A DNA stretch of 64,000 bases, taken from contig JAGMVK010000008.1 of assembly GCA_020747065.1 (NCBI GenBank), positions 1,860,001 through 1,924,000 on the forward strand, given 5' to 3'. Origin of the DNA: Cadophora sp. MPI-SDFR-AT-0126 (Eukaryota; Ascomycota; Leotiomycetes; Helotiales; Ploettnerulaceae). The notes beneath the pieces are model-generated. The model did not search any database. It was not told where the DNA came from and worked only from the letters and a program-made list of their open reading frames with translations. This document shows, one piece after another, positions 1-13,116 of this stretch. Each line of letters opens with the position of its first letter. The stretch's first letter is position 1. Both the position numbers and the translations under genes were made by a program.

Positions 1-132
1 CAAGCATCGGCATCTCAGCAAAGTATCCAACAGAGTGTTCCACAGAGTATTCAACAGAGCATACCCCAGACTGTCCCAGTGTCCCGGCCAGCTGCGGAAG
101 GTCTGGAGGCTCATTACAACTACTTTCAACAA

Positions 133-167
<35 letters not shown>

Positions 168-1227
168 TGGTCGAAGTAACACTCCAACTATGCCTCAGCA
201 GCAAGTCCAGCAGCACTCTCGCCAGCACTCCAAACCACAATCTGCCACACCCCAGCAGTCTACCCCACAGTTGCAACAGCAGAATCTAATGCAACAACAG
301 AAGTCACAGCAAGGCCAGCAGGCTACCCAACAGACTGGCCAGCGTGACGACAGCCAGAAGATGAACCAGTCGAATGCTGCCCGGCCATCGTCCACAGGTT
401 TCTACAACCAGGGAAGCCAAGCAAGCTCGGCAACATATAGTCAGCAATACCCGTCTCATCAGCCTTCGCAGCTCTATGGTGCACCCCAAGCTTCTCCTCA
501 GATGAGCAATAGCACAAACAACAGCTACCGGACAAGCAGTACTCACACGATGGCCCAAGCATCTCCACAGTTCTCTCAGGCGGAGAACACCTACAGAACG
601 TCCAGTCCCCATACCCTTGGCCAACCATCTCCATCTTTCTCTCAAACAAGCACCAACTACAGAACTACGAGCACACATAACCTTGCTCAACACTCCCCTG
701 CGGTGACGCAGGCAGAAAATAGCTACAGAACCCCAACATCTCATTCCATAGCCCAGCCATCACCCTCATACTCCACAGCCCGTTCACACTCCCAAAGCCA
801 GCCATCTCACCAGAGCCATTACAACCACTTTTCGGATTCATCCTACATTGATCTGCCAACATTGGAATCACTTGGTCATTCCGGTGGTGCTGGCAGCACT
901 AGCGTGGGCCTAAGTAACAACACCTATGGAACAACTGGCGGCTTTGGACAGGGCATTGCAGTGGGATTAGGAAATTCCCGATCCTCAGCCACTAGCAATA
1001 GCCTATATGGCAGCACTCCTGGTCTGAGCAACCCCTACGATGCCGGTGCCAATGATCTCCTCAGAGGTGTGGGAGTCTCCCGATCAGGAAGTAACAGTGC
1101 ATATGGGACTTCAAGTAACAGTGGTTCGGCATACGGAACATCGTCTTCGAGAATGGGGAATTCTTTTAATCCAACGAACCAAGAAGACATGAGGGAACAG
1201 TTGTTGAGAGGCTACGGACGTCGTTGA
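1..1227 (+). CDS. Gln/Ser-rich protein, C-terminal part (5' end outside window)
   Basis: The frame is open from the first base of the window to a TGA at 1225-1227, so this is the last ~408 codons of a longer gene; no start is assigned. The sequence is low-complexity, rich in Gln, Ser, Thr, Asn, Tyr and Pro. A pure run of 13 Gln (3 CAA then 10 CAG) sits at 127-165. Between about 520 and 780 there are four imperfect ~21-residue repeats built on a Y-R-T ... A-Q-x-S-P core. The C-terminus turns Gly/Ser/Tyr-rich and ends in LLRGYGRR. Such prion-like tails are common on fungal transcription, chromatin-remodelling and RNA-binding proteins, but no folded domain is visible here and I cannot name the family. 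It is convergent with the F-box gene downstream. Confidence 0.8.
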
Positions 1228-1902
1228 GAGATACCCTTGATTGATTGACCTAAAGAATTGATTGATACCACTTTTGAATTGCCACGAAACATATGGCCGG
1301 CAAATAAACGTTGATGAACGAATGGAATGCTTGTGAAATGGGGAGGCGAACAGGCAGGCGAACAGGCAGGCGAATTTGGGCGGCGTTCTTTTATTACTTG
1401 TATTTTTCTGTTCACAAACGTTCGTATTTACTAAATATAATGACGGGAATTTGGGAGGAGCCAGGGGCTCAATCAAGCTTGATGGAGGGGTTTGGGCGGA
1501 CGAGGGAATGGGGCACAGAAGAAATGGGAAACTTCACAAACCGGCCATGTGCATTTGATGGTGTACTAGGTAGTGAATGATGCTTGTTCGGAATTTGGTA
1601 GGAGGATCATTTGGTCTGAAACACACATACAGAGAATGTGCCTAGGGCTTCATTTACATCTTGTGATGTGGATATGAGATTGGTATGCAGAGTGCATCCA
1701 ATTGTGCCAGAGCTTTCATTTTCACGACCGAAACTTGTATGATATCTATATTCCCCAAAAAATGCCCAATATCCTGAAACTCCCTGGCGGTGCTTCGGCG
1801 CTGCTGCAGTCCCATTGTACAGACACAAATACAGCCACCGCCCAAGATCCCTAAATGAACAGAATATAACGCCGTGCAAATGCTGCTTGCTGCCTTTCCA
1901 GC
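1228..1902. other. Intergenic, between convergent genes
   Basis: No coding region is recognisable. It should hold the two 3' untranslated regions of the convergent neighbours. A short duplication of a 12-base GGCGAACAGGCA unit lies near 1345-1372. Confidence 0.6.
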
Positions 1903-3617
1903 TTAGTCCGATACGCCTCCGGGGGCTCCCATACCCTCTTGTTGCTCCGCATTCACATTCGTTCGTGGTGGAGTTCCGGATGTCCAGTCATCGATTTCCA
2001 TCCCGTTATCTTGAATGAGATCGAGTAGAACTTGCGTGTTCCGCTTTATGTCTTGCGGTCGCGGCACGATCTTCCGTTCCAGGATCAGAGCTTCGGCTGT
2101 GTGCATCCAGATGTTCGAGAGGTGCTGGAGATCTGGAAGCATGAGTCTGAGCTGGTCACGTGAAAGAGGACTCATGGGTGGTCCCGCTGCAAGGCTGCTG
2201 TGAAAGACGAGGTTGTCGGTAGAATGTCGCCGGCGAGAAGCTTGACAAGATGGTTTGACGCAGAACCATTCACGGCAACTCGTGGCATCGTGATTGGTAG
2301 TGGTGTCCGATGAGGAGGCTTCCGCGGCTTGTTTGGACTTCTTCCGGCCGAGATGTGTTATCAAGGACATCTTTGACTTAGGAGCTGCCTCCACAGGACT
2401 CCGGGTGACAAAGCCATACCAAGTGTCGACCGCAGCGCGGCGAGCATTGTAACCTTTCGTCTCCCAGAACCTTTGCGCCTGGCGAAGCCCTCCCACTGCT
2501 AAAATGGTGGCGTAGACCTCGTCCGCAGGTCGGTCCTTTAAGTACCCTTTGATAGAGCGCTCCAAAGTTCCAACATACGACGGTGGTCGTAACCGGCGTG
2601 AGAAAGAAGATACCACCAAGGGGAACACCTGATGGACTTTAAGTAGTGTCTGATCATCATACATGGCCATCACTTCGGCCTCAATGGGGTTCATGGTGTA
2701 GGCTTGATGATACAGAGGCGGCTCAGTTTGAAGTCGCTTAGCGTGGATGTCGCGATATGTTTCGAAAAAATGAAAAAGTGTGAAAACAAGAGGCATCAAT
2801 CGTTGACGCATCCGCCTGTGTTGTGGCTCGAATTCCTGCCGTAGGACCTCCGTGTTCCGTAAAAAGATCTCCTTTGTTGCCTGTGCCGCAATCATTGTCG
2901 ATAGCTTCTCAGCGACATGCAGTCGATGCCACATACTACATAGGTAGTGAAGGTTGATCCAACCGGGATCAGGTAAAGGATATAATCGCAACGCATATGC
3001 AGGTAAGCTATTGTTAATATGATATCGAGCAATTGTAGACTCGTTCAGAGTCACAATGGTATGAAAAGACTTAGACACTAGTCGGAGAGTGAGGACGCTA
3101 TGGATCGGGAGAGGTGCAATTATTTGAGCTTGAAGCTCGTTCGGTAGAGCAAGGAAAAGGTCACTCAGGTTAAAACTAGGAATGTCAGCATCCCCCCCCT
3201 GATTTTCTTCTGGGGAATAACATACTTCTGGGCCGCGACTGGGTCTACTGCCAGAATCTCCTCCTTGTGTTCAACGATTGAAGGAACCTTGTGAATGACA
3301 GTAACTTTGGAGGTCAATCTCCCGAATGATCCGGTGAAACTTGGACGGCGTTGTGTTCGTAATGCTGTGAGATCGTGACCCAGCGATCGTTTCTTTTGCT
3401 CGCTGGGTTTGAGTGTGAGAGGTGGTAGATCATTATCGAGAGACCGTTGTCGTCCTAACGGTAGAGTAAATGTAGGGCCAGTCGGCAACGGAGGGGAGGT
3501 CGCTGTCGCTGTCGAGGCTTCTGATGTGGAAGCAGCATTGTCGGAAGGCTCATTGAGCTGCCTAAGTTTACTGAAGTATCGCTCCGACGCGAATTCTGTT
3601 ATGTGGAGAGGATCCAT
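1903..3617 (-). CDS. F-box protein, with a single-base frameshift in a G8 run
   Basis: Two open segments join into one gene. The N-terminal part (3617 to ~3199, about 140 codons, Ser/Thr/Pro-rich) begins at ATG 3617, with an in-frame stop just upstream. The C-terminal part (~3198 to 1903) opens with LPNELQAQIIAPLPIHSVL followed by LRLVSKSF, a typical fungal F-box, then a ~390-residue helical region without a named domain. The two frames overlap at a run of eight G on the coding strand (3192-3199 on +). Nine G, or six, would join them as ...KKIRGG then DADIPSF. I see no splice donor that would explain the shift, so it is either a homopolymer miscall or a real frameshift. F-box proteins are substrate adaptors of SCF ubiquitin ligases; the substrate is unknown. 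Confidence 0.8.
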
Positions 3618-6600
3618 GATGTTCTGCGTTTGGCAGTTATGCCATCCGGTCGCAGGGTGGAAATGATGCGTAATTGATAAAGCATATCAGGATCGAGGGG
3701 GACGACGCTCTTCACAGGAGGGTCGTCAGGATCGCGCACACGGCGTCGAGGGATTGAAAGACGTCGTCGCACGTTCGATGCTCATGCATCGTGAGGTTGA
3801 AGAGGACAGGCCACAGCCAGATCAGGTCGATGGCAGCGGCGGCAGCGTGCCCAGTGAGGAGGAGTGGGATTTCGAGAACACTGGTGGTGGTGAGGATGGG
3901 CGAGGTGAGTTACAGTCCAGTGCAGAATAGTTCCGCAAGTACAGTCGGCCAAATCACGACGTTGGAGTCTTGCTCGAGGAGATTCGAAGGATGGTAGCGA
4001 CTGGCTTCGGAAGAGATGGGAGTGGGAGAATCAACAACCAAACGAAGCCAATCCCAGCGTCCGGCTCAAATGCGTCGGCAGGCAGTTAGTCAGTTGAATC
4101 CTACGTGGAGCTCGATTGATTGATTGATTGTGAGGGGAAGAGATGCCGTCTTGCGTGATGTGATCTGATTTGGTCTGGTCTGGTCTGGTCTGGTCTGCCT
4201 GGTCTGATGGTGGTGGTAGTGATAGTGGGCAGTGGTATGTATCGGGATGGTCGTCCTCTTTTCGCAGACTGGTGTTTGTTTGGGTCGTGGGGTGGGGTGA
4301 AGTCTGTCTTGTCTGTAGTAGAAGGGTCGAAGGAATGAAAGAAGAGTGAAGTGATTGATGCTTCGGGTTTCCAGGGTTGGGTTGGTTGGTTGGTTGGTTG
4401 GGTTGGGCTGGGTTAGGTGTACTGACTGACTGACTGTACGTTCTTTCGTAGGGGAGTAGTGGAGTGAGTGAGTGAGTGATTGAGTGGAGTTCGGAGTCTG
4501 TTTGGCTCTGGTTGGGGTGCGTGCGCTTGGGGATCAGGGTGGGTAGGAGGTAAGGTAGGGGAGGAGGCTCGGGCGGACAAAAAGGTGAGATACGTCCGTC
4601 TACTTCGTCTGGTACTGTATCCAGCAGCAGCAGCAGGAGCAGTAAAGGAAAGGAAAGGGGCGTCTCTGATGAGTGATTGAGTGAGCTGACTGAGTGAGGG
4701 AGTACTGTAGTGGTGACAGACAGGGAGCCAGAAGCAAAAGGGACACTCCCTACTCCCCCAGTATCGATGGTACTGTATCACGACCTGTTGCCGACCATAA
4801 TTGGACCGGCCTTATTCTTTTGGTGGGGAATCGAAATTGTAGCTTTGCTTCCTGGCCGCTGTTCTAGTCAGTGGAGTAGTTAGTGAGTGGAGTGGAGAGG
4901 GCGAGAACGAGAGGCCGCACCGCGACCACCCACCCACCCGGCAAAATGTTAGAAGTCCCGTACGGAGACCAGGCCAGCCTGGATAAATAAAACATCCAAT
5001 GGGGACAAACTTTAAATAATGAGGCCGAGAATGCGCAGACTGGAGATGGACTGGACTGGAGATGCCATCCGGCCCTGCTTTCGGTCGTAATTCAGGAGGG
5101 ATTGCGGTACAGTACTGTACAGTAGAGTACAGCACAGTACTTTTCATTATCATTATTATCTTGCCTGCTCCTCGTTTGTCTCTCGTCATTGTTCTCCTCT
5201 TCAAACTCTGTTGACTTTCTTTTACAGTACTTCACTTTACTTTATTTTCTTTAATTCTTTATTGTACGTACTGCTTACAGCTACTGGTTTGCAGAGACTG
5301 CTACCATCACGAGAAAGCCCGACTTGCTGCCGTAGCTGCTGAAGGTTGGTGGGGATAGAGAAGATAGCGCAAGAAGTAGCCTGTGGAGTGAGGAGGCAAA
5401 GTGGAGGAACGGGTTCCAGTTTTTCACTTCCATTTTGCTGTCATGCTGGAGAAAGAAAGGAAACATAAGGAAAGGGTTGGTCCGTTGTGGAGAACATGTT
5501 CCCTTGTTTCTGGGGATCTGGAGACTGGAGTTGGAATACTTCGTAGAAGTGCGTATCTCAGTCCTACTGAAGGGTGAGAGGCCCTTCTCACGCACATGCG
5601 CTACGCTACTCTCAACTTTTCTGAATGTTCGACAACAAAGCTACTCCATACTATGGCCACTGACTTATTTAATGGTCGAAATATCGTCAAGCTACTTGCG
5701 ACAGAGAGAAGAGACACGCGAAGAGAACAGTCAGCATCCCAGGTCAATCACTATCTTGAAGCACTTGCTCCGGCTGCACCCACTCACTAATGTACTCCAC
5801 CCCCGATCAAGACAAATAGTACAACCAAGGTCCAGAAGAGCAACCACCCATAACAAACATCATTTCTGCTTGATATTGTCAACCATTTGATTGTGATGCT
5901 GTGTCGCTGTGTCATGCCATGCCATGGCTTGCCATATTGCCACGCTGATATAAGCTCATCTTGCTAATCCTGAATCAATATCAAGACACGATGCAATCGC
6001 ATGTGCCGAGCGATCTTCTCCCCTTTGGCTGGAATCCTGGTCTACCAGATGCTCCCTATGTGCTTCTTATTCGTTCAGGCTGGCAGATGTCACAGTAGAG
6101 CCCCTTTTAATTTCTCCATGTAGCTAGCGATCGGCGGCGAATTGAATTATCATTGTTTCCAAGGCCGAGCCCAATACATCTGCATTTGAACGAACTTGGT
6201 TTGGTTTGATTTGATTTGAATTGGTTCGGTTTGAATTCCGTTCGAGTCGATTTGGCTTTTGGGTGGGTGCTCGTAGTGGTGATCAGTCGGTCTTTCTGCG
6301 GCGAAACGGCGTAAAGCGAAAAGGAGGTGCAGCCGAATTGACGAAGCGAGCGATCCATGCCATGCTGTTATGCCCCATCTGTAGCAGCCGCACGAGTAGA
6401 ATCGGTCCAAGACAGGGGTACCAGAGTCGTGGAAGCTGAGGTGGTGGCTAAGGTACAGTAGAAAGCAAGGCTTCCTTCTAGAAACTGGATTAGTTGATGG
6501 ATGGGGAAGTTCGTCCCGTCCATGCATGTGTGCAGCATCATGCTTTTCTATCCCTGCGTTGCTTTACTTTACTTTACTTTACTTTGCTTTGAGTTTCGGG

Positions 6601-7404
6601 ATGGCTTGAAAAGATAAAAAGAGGCGTCCTAGCGCCGCCTAAGGCCGCCACAGCTGTCTGCCTACAGCTGGTTATGCATCTAGATGTAGCACATTTGTGA
6701 TTGATTCTGGTTCCTGGAGCACTTGTGTGTGAAGTCTGGTCTCCGGAGAAGAGGACCATGACGATCTGCTTCCGCTTTTTGAAGAATACAATATCAGTAC
6801 TACCTCTACCTCTTCCGTACGGAAAAGTTTGCCCCTTCGCTTAAGTTTCGGGTAAATAAAGTTGGGGGGCAGATATACCTTGCACAGGACCACCCTATTA
6901 CAGTATTGTGGCGGGGCGGCTCCCAAGGTTGAGCTCTTCCGCGTCGAGTACCCCTCGACGGCATCAATAACAACACCATCACTAGAGTATCATCACCACC
7001 ATCAACATCGTCATTTCGAGACGTAATCCCCACCTCTACTCTGCTCAAACAGATTGACAAAATCCGAATTCGTTGTACGGCAAACTCGATTGATTTCTTC
7101 CTCCTCCATTCTCTCGAAGTCGATTGAACCTCGAGTCTGGCTGGCTGGCTGGCATCGACAGACAAGACCGACGCATCATTGGGAGGCTGAGAGCCTGCCT
7201 GTCTGTCTTATCATCGACCCCACCCTCAATGTTGACATCACATCCATCTCACGTCCGAATGCCTCAATAAGCCTCGATACTGATCATCTGCCTCTCTGCA
7301 ACTACTTGGTGCCCTTTCTTCGCCGGACTACTGCAAACTCTCTTCCGCAATCTGCGCCGTCATTTGCCCTTCCTCTCTCTCACACACACACAAGTCTGGA
7401 AGAC
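3618..7404. promoter_or_regulatory. Long divergent intergenic region between F-box and VPS37 genes
   Basis: Almost 3.8 kb without a credible coding region. The open frames in it are short and of low complexity. It carries pentamer arrays: TGGTC repeated at 4171-4197 and TTTAC at 6561-6584. It also has a TTGG array at 4382-4410, palindromic GTACTGTAC-type motifs near 5110-5140 and pyrimidine-rich stretches. It presumably holds the promoters and 5' leaders of both flanking genes. A long leader with introns for either gene cannot be excluded. Confidence 0.5.
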
Positions 7405-8260
7405 ATGTCCTCTCCTTCACCGGCATATCCGCCCTTCCAACCACATCGAAATTCCCAATCTTTTGACCCCAATCTGCCACCAGCACCTCCGCCAAAGCCG
7501 AGCAGTCAGGAGGTCAGTCGTCGTAGTACACCTGCCGGCAGCCAACCATTATCCCCTCCCCCGCCTCCGCAAACACAAGTGGCCCTCGGTACTTATGGTC
7601 GACGCGCTGGAGATCCCCAGTCCTCACAACAGGCCCGATTCCCAGAGGGGACTTATGCACAGCAGGCCCAGGATCCTGGCGACAAATGGCTGCCAAAGAT
7701 TCTAGAGGATAAATCGTTAGTAACGTTACTCTGTTTCCCAGAATATGAAATGACTTCTCTCCAGCAAGCAAGACCTAGCCGATGTACTGGCGAAGCCAGC
7801 TCTCCTGGCAGCACTTGCCCACTCGTCTTCAACTGCACACCCCTCAATCGCCGCGTCACAAGAGCCTCTGCAAGCTGCTTTGACCGAGAACATTGCTCTT
7901 GCATCGCATCTGAATGAGCTAGAAGCACGACTTACCCACTTGCGATCCTCCACCCAAGCTCAGCTTCTGTCAACGCATGCCCTCGAGAGACAATGGCGGC
8001 AGAAACAATCGGACATGGATCGTGCATTGGCACCCTTCTCGCCTTCGTCCCTTTATCAGCTCCTCAATCAAGGTATGCAGGAACAGGAGATGGTGTGTCG
8101 GGCATTGGAAGAGAGTTTCCTTGAAGGAGATGGCGGAACTGCGACTGAGAGAGAGGCCTCCGAATGGGTGAGACGGTATCGCGAAGCCAAGAAGGTCTAT
8201 TACTCGCGTCAAGAACGAAAAGAGAGATGGGATGAGGGACGTGTTGGAGGATGGCGGTAA
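7405..8260 (+). CDS. VPS37: ESCRT-I subunit VPS37 (Mod(r) domain protein)
   Basis: Two exons, 7405-7715 and 7765-8260, encode 268 residues. The 49-nt intron (donor GTTAGT, acceptor CTCTCCAG) rejoins the frame as LEDKSKQDLADVLAKPAL. Residues 1-100 are Pro/Ser/Gln-rich, as in fungal VPS37. Residues ~100-260 form the helical Mod(r) domain with a central coiled coil rich in Gln, Leu and Glu and a basic C-terminus. The family binds VPS23 and VPS28 in ESCRT-I, which sorts ubiquitinated membrane proteins into multivesicular endosomes. ATG 7405 is chosen because the protein from here matches the family layout; the frame is open upstream to 7054, but that stretch looks like leader. A CA-rich stretch lies just before the start. 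Confidence 0.85.
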
Positions 8261-10275
8261 ACTACGATGTCCCACGACGGCTGGCCTTATCTCACCGCTA
8301 CACACAAATGATTCTAGCTTCAGGCCACCCTCACATGTCAAGGAAGGTGACAATCAACTGATTGTCGTCCACAATTGGAAAATGTAGACACTATGGCGGC
8401 ATACAGGGTTCATACCACAGATCTCGGAGCAAAGTGTTAAGGTGTTTTTCACGTCATGGTACGCATTACCTCGGATTGCGCTTGACTGTCTACTGATATG
8501 GGGAAAACGCAGAAGCCTAGTGTTTTCATGGCTGCATATGGAGTGATTTTCTATCATACGCAGAATGTCGTCAGCAAAGACATACAAATTCTTTGACAAG
8601 TCAACCACATTCAGAATACTTTACACATTGATCGAAAGCGACCAAGTGGGGAGTGAGATAAGGCGTTTGGCGTTGTATAATACCGCCAAGGTGCTCAACT
8701 TCAGAGAGCTTGGCTGTTCATCCAGAGGATATGAAGTTTCAATGGCTTGTAAATGACTTTGGATTCATAGTCTGCCCTTCAGTCGGCCATGGCCAAACTT
8801 ACAAGTCTCGCCTACAACCCTCTTGCCCTTCCACAACATTTATACACTCATTCCTCTGACTAATGGTGTCGCTTGGACGTTGTGTTTGATAGTCTTCCAC
8901 TCAAGTCCCAAATCATGTACAGCAAATATTGTGTAAAGGCCTGGATTGGAGCCACTACTTTAGATGGCCTATCTAATTCAATGTTGAAAGTGGAAGTTCC
9001 AAGGTGGCTCTTCCCATTCATCGGCCCTCTATACCATGAGTTCAGAAAATCTCTAAGACACCTTGTGTACGAGATCCGGTGCTGTGTATTTGTTTCTGTT
9101 GCGATGCTCACCATACCACTAGGTCGTCTCTGAACACTCATCGACTAGTATATATGATTAGACATCTATTCGCTGACTTTAACTCAACTGTGCTAAGTTC
9201 CCCTTGCTTCTTCCCAGAAGGCAACTCGGTGATGCCAAAAAAAAAAAAAAAAAAAAAAAACATAGGTTCGACCAATCACAGCCACATTTGCCCAGTCTCA
9301 CTCCAGCCAAGCCCGCAAACCAAAGATATATCGGTGCGTTCAGAGCCTGTGTCGAAAGCCACTTACACATACGCTGGTCGGAAGCTGTAAATCAACCATC
9401 ATCCTAAGCCGCCAGAGGATGTTAGAGCCAGGACACCGGTTCCCGTTTGCGGTACTTCAAAGAGCCTGTTATTACTAGGCGTTCCGAGATCGCCATTGGC
9501 GCTTATCAGACGAGTTCAATCAACAGAACAAATGTCTGTCTGTCTCTGTGTTTCTGGTGTCTCTCTGTTGGCAATCACATCTAACAAATCACAAGGTCTC
9601 TCAATTTTCCTCACGTCTGGACAGGTATTTCTAGATCCCGCAAACGCTTTCCGGGGTTCGGTAGTCAATCGATCGGCGTCCCACTAAGTGCGGAGCTATC
9701 AGCCTCGAGAGCTCGTTCACCCCGCAACCCCGCGTCCCGTCCCGAGACAGGCAGGATAAAACACCATGTACACCTCTTCGAGAGGATGAGAGACACATCT
9801 CATATATAGTTTGGTCTTGTTCTCGTGGCTCCAGTGACGGAGGTATTGATTTACACATCCATCCATCCATCCTCCAAACTTCAACACCTCTTTCCCATTC
9901 GGTATTCTGCCAAGGGAAAATTGCCATACTTGCAGCCGACTTGCCAGAAAAGGATATTCCCAAGAATAAGCCTACTTGGTTCACGTACCTTACAGCTGAA
10001 AGTCGGCGAGGTTCGTGTGTCATGTAATCAAAATCGAAAGGCTATACATCCAGCCCGTGCTGACAACAACAGTATTATTCGTCCACTCGCAACGCCCCAT
10101 TCATTAAGTCATTCTACAGGTACGTATATGTCTCTTCCCCAAGATGGCTCTCCCGATTGCACTATAAAAGCATTCATCTAGGAATGTTTTCAGAACATCT
10201 CCACCTCGTTCCATATAGCCCTCAAATCCCTCACTCTTCTTGTCCAGGCCTTATTCTTGTCCAATAAGCATCAGA
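8261..10275. other. Intergenic, no recognisable gene
   Basis: About 2 kb with only short unrelated open frames on both strands. A run of 24 A occupies 9237-9260. A remnant too decayed to recognise, or a non-coding transcript, cannot be excluded. Confidence 0.5.
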
Positions 10276-12221
10276 ATGTCTTCTCAGTACGACTTTATCG
10301 TGGTTGGAGGTAGGTTACTTCATCACATATGCCACTTGATATTTATTGATTCGCTCATTAGCTGGTCCATCTGGCTGTGCTGTCGCAACAAGACTTGCCA
10401 AGTCATCCTCCAGCCCCTCAGTTCTGCTCGTCGAAGCTGGAGGTGACAACAAAGATGCTGCCTATCTCGTCCCGGGTGACCGATTTAACCTAGCCTTCTC
10501 CCAACCCCAGCTCAATTGGGGTTATAAGACGACCCCGCAGAGCCACTTGAAAGGGCAAGAGATTGACTACTCTCGTGGCAAGGGCCTTGGTGGTAGCACG
10601 GCCATCAACTTCTCCTGTTGGCTCATTGGCGCCGATGAAGACTTCGATGAATGGGCGAGCAAGGTGGGTGACGATGCCTGGAAGTGGAAGAATGTAAAGG
10701 AGAGGTTCAAGAAAATCGAAAGGTATCACGTCGAGATCCCAAAGGAGCATCAGAAATATATCAACCCGAAAGAACAGGGTAGGTAGTACTTTCTTATGGT
10801 CAGGTTTTGCCTTCAACTGACGACATAGATCATGGTACCAATGGACCACTAGACTTAAGCTATGCCGATGTCTGGGAGAAAGGTATCGCAGATGTATTTG
10901 TAGCTGCTGAGGAGCTCGGAATGGGTATAAATCCGGATGTCAATTCAGGAAATCCCATCGGTATGGGAATGGGAGCTACCTGCGCTTACAAGGGAGAAAG
11001 GACCACTGCCTCGTCGTATCTACGAGATGCTCCTTCAAACCTTACTTTCGCCCTCAATTCAACTGTTGCCAAGGTATTGATCGATGGAAAGAAAGCTATT
11101 GGTATCAAGACTGTTGAAGGAAAAGAATTCTATGCGAAGAAAGACATCATCCTCTCTGGCGGAGTAAGTCGGGTCTCGCTCATAATAAGAAATCACTAAT
11201 TGGCCAGGCACTAAACTCTCCTCAACTTCTGATGCTTTCGGGAATTGGTCCTGCCGATGAACTCAAGAAGCACGGAATTCCACTCATCCACGAATCGCCC
11301 GAAGTTGGCCAGAATCTGCAGGACCATGGCTTCTCCACCGTGACCCTCCTTCAAAAGCCGGGCACCAACGAGAGAGGGACGTTCGAGGCCGATAAAGAGG
11401 CCGTGGCGGCAGCAAGATTACAGCATACAAAAGACAAGACTGGCATGTTGAATACAATATATGGCTCTGTTCCCATGGGATGGTTCAAGAGCGATGCCGT
11501 GTATGCATCAGAGGAGTTCAAGGCCCTTGACAAGCACACCCAAGAGTATCTTAAAAAGCCAACGGTGCCAACATTTGAGATCGCTACTGTATGTTCTAAT
11601 GACCCATACATAATCCATAAGCTAACACCGAAAAGCATACACCGCCCCTTTTCGTAGGCGACTACCAGCTCAGGCCTACCGACAGCTACCTCACCGCACT
11701 CGCGTTCGTGATGAACCCTCAGTCGTACGGCGAAGTCACTCTAAACTCCGCAAACCCCTTGGATGCCCCCAAAGCAGATCCTAGACTCGTTTCTCACCCC
11801 TACGATCGGAGAGTTCTTATCGAAGGAGTGCGCAAGTTGATGGATTACCTGGACGCTCCTGTCTTCAAGAAGAACGCCGTGAAGATGATTGGATGTCCCA
11901 AGAGCCGCTCGGATGAGGATATCTGGGTAAGTTATTCTGCTTACTACTCGCTCATTTCCAGATAAAAGTGCTGATTTGAAACAGGAACACTGCACGGGCA
12001 ACATGTTCAGTTCTTGGCATATGTGCAGCACTACTCGCATGGGCAGGAAAGAAGACAAGGGAGCCGTCGTCGATACAGAATTCCGCGTCAGGGGCGTCCA
12101 GAACCTGCGCGTGGTTGATTTAGGGATTTTGCCCTTGGTGCCTAACAATCATACTCAGAGCACGGCGTATCTTGTAGGAGAGACTGCCGCAGAGAAGCTC
12201 ATTGCTGAGTATAAGCTTTGA
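10276..12221 (+). CDS. GMC-family FAD-dependent oxidoreductase
   Basis: Six exons (10276-10309, 10362-10778, 10829-11163, 11208-11588, 11636-11926, 11985-12221) encode 564 residues, a normal GMC length. Intron 1 splits the FAD dinucleotide-binding motif, which reads VVGAGPSGC at residues 9-17 with the ribose-binding Glu near 36. The first GMC signature RGKGLGGSTAINF is at 83-95 and the second is ALNSPQLLMLSGIG. The C-terminal domain has catalytic His498 (SSWHMC) and His542 (PNNHTQ), 44 residues apart as in the family. No signal peptide is visible, so it is probably intracellular. Members oxidise alcohols, choline, glucose or aryl alcohols; the substrate cannot be told from sequence. All five introns have good GTANGT-like donors. 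It appears intact and has no obvious partner gene beside it. Confidence 0.93.
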
Positions 12222-13116
12222 GGATGATAGCTGAGATAAGTTGATGGGGTGCTAGGTAACAGACGGAAGACTAGAAAGGTATTTTAATCGATTCTCTCAA
12301 TGACTTCGACTCGCAAAGCGCTGAAAGCGACCTTTTTGAATGGCGATGTGATGGAGAAAGGTAGAATCCAGCCATACAACGCTCTAATCTATATCATACA
12401 AGGAGTATCGTATTGACAAGTGTACGAAGCCTTCATGTAGAATTTACATACACAGTTCTCTCTCCTCTGCCCCTATTATTCGCCCCTCGCTTGTCCTTTC
12501 TCGACAGCCAGCAGCCAGCCATGGCCAGCCGATCTACACCAATTAAGGTTCTGGTATCCTCACATCCCTTTCCAGAACACCGGCCGAACCCATGTTCTAT
12601 TCTTAGGCCCTGGGCCCTGGGCCATGGGCCATGCCATCTGTCAGCCCCTCCCCTCCACCAAATCCGATGAACGATCCAGTACCAGTCCGAGTCCAACCTA
12701 CAACCCAAGGCCTCTGCGCGATCATTCATTGGACACCTTGAGAGGGAGACACCATGGCCCAGAAACCAAAGTCCGAACGGCAGGTCTTTGACGACGGCCA
12801 CTCCTCCTCCTCCTCCCCCTCAAGCCTCTTCACTGCACCGCACCGCGCCCACCGCATCGCATTGCATTGCGTACGAAGGCCGCTACGAAGGAAGTGATGC
12901 AAGCAAGAGCCGCAAACCCTGAGCTCCAGTCCTCATCTGGCGCCACCCTACGTATATACCCGTCCAGGCCCTCCCACAGTTACAGCTTCATTATCCCGAG
13001 CCACCGAGCAGCCTGAAGGACGAAACTGTTGGAAGGGACATCACCGATCCGACCCTGCATGCGCCCAGCTTCAGATCCATCCTTTCCGCGTCCTGACTGC
13101 TTCCCCGCATGGACTG
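12222..13116. other. Intergenic, presumed promoter of the 362-aa protein gene
   Basis: No gene recognised. There are C- and CT-rich stretches around 12440-12500 and 12800-12860, typical of fungal promoters. Confidence 0.5.

Noticed and set aside
3165..3200. An intron to explain the F-box frame change
   Set aside because: No GT or GC donor and AG acceptor pair around the G8 run restores the F-box frame; a one-base change in the run does.
5435..5890. A 151-codon open frame on +
   Set aside because: No protein-like composition, no family features, and stop-free by chance in a region of simple sequence.
9237..9260. The A24 run as the tail of a LINE or a processed retrocopy
   Set aside because: No coding remnant upstream on either strand and no flanking target duplication that I could see.
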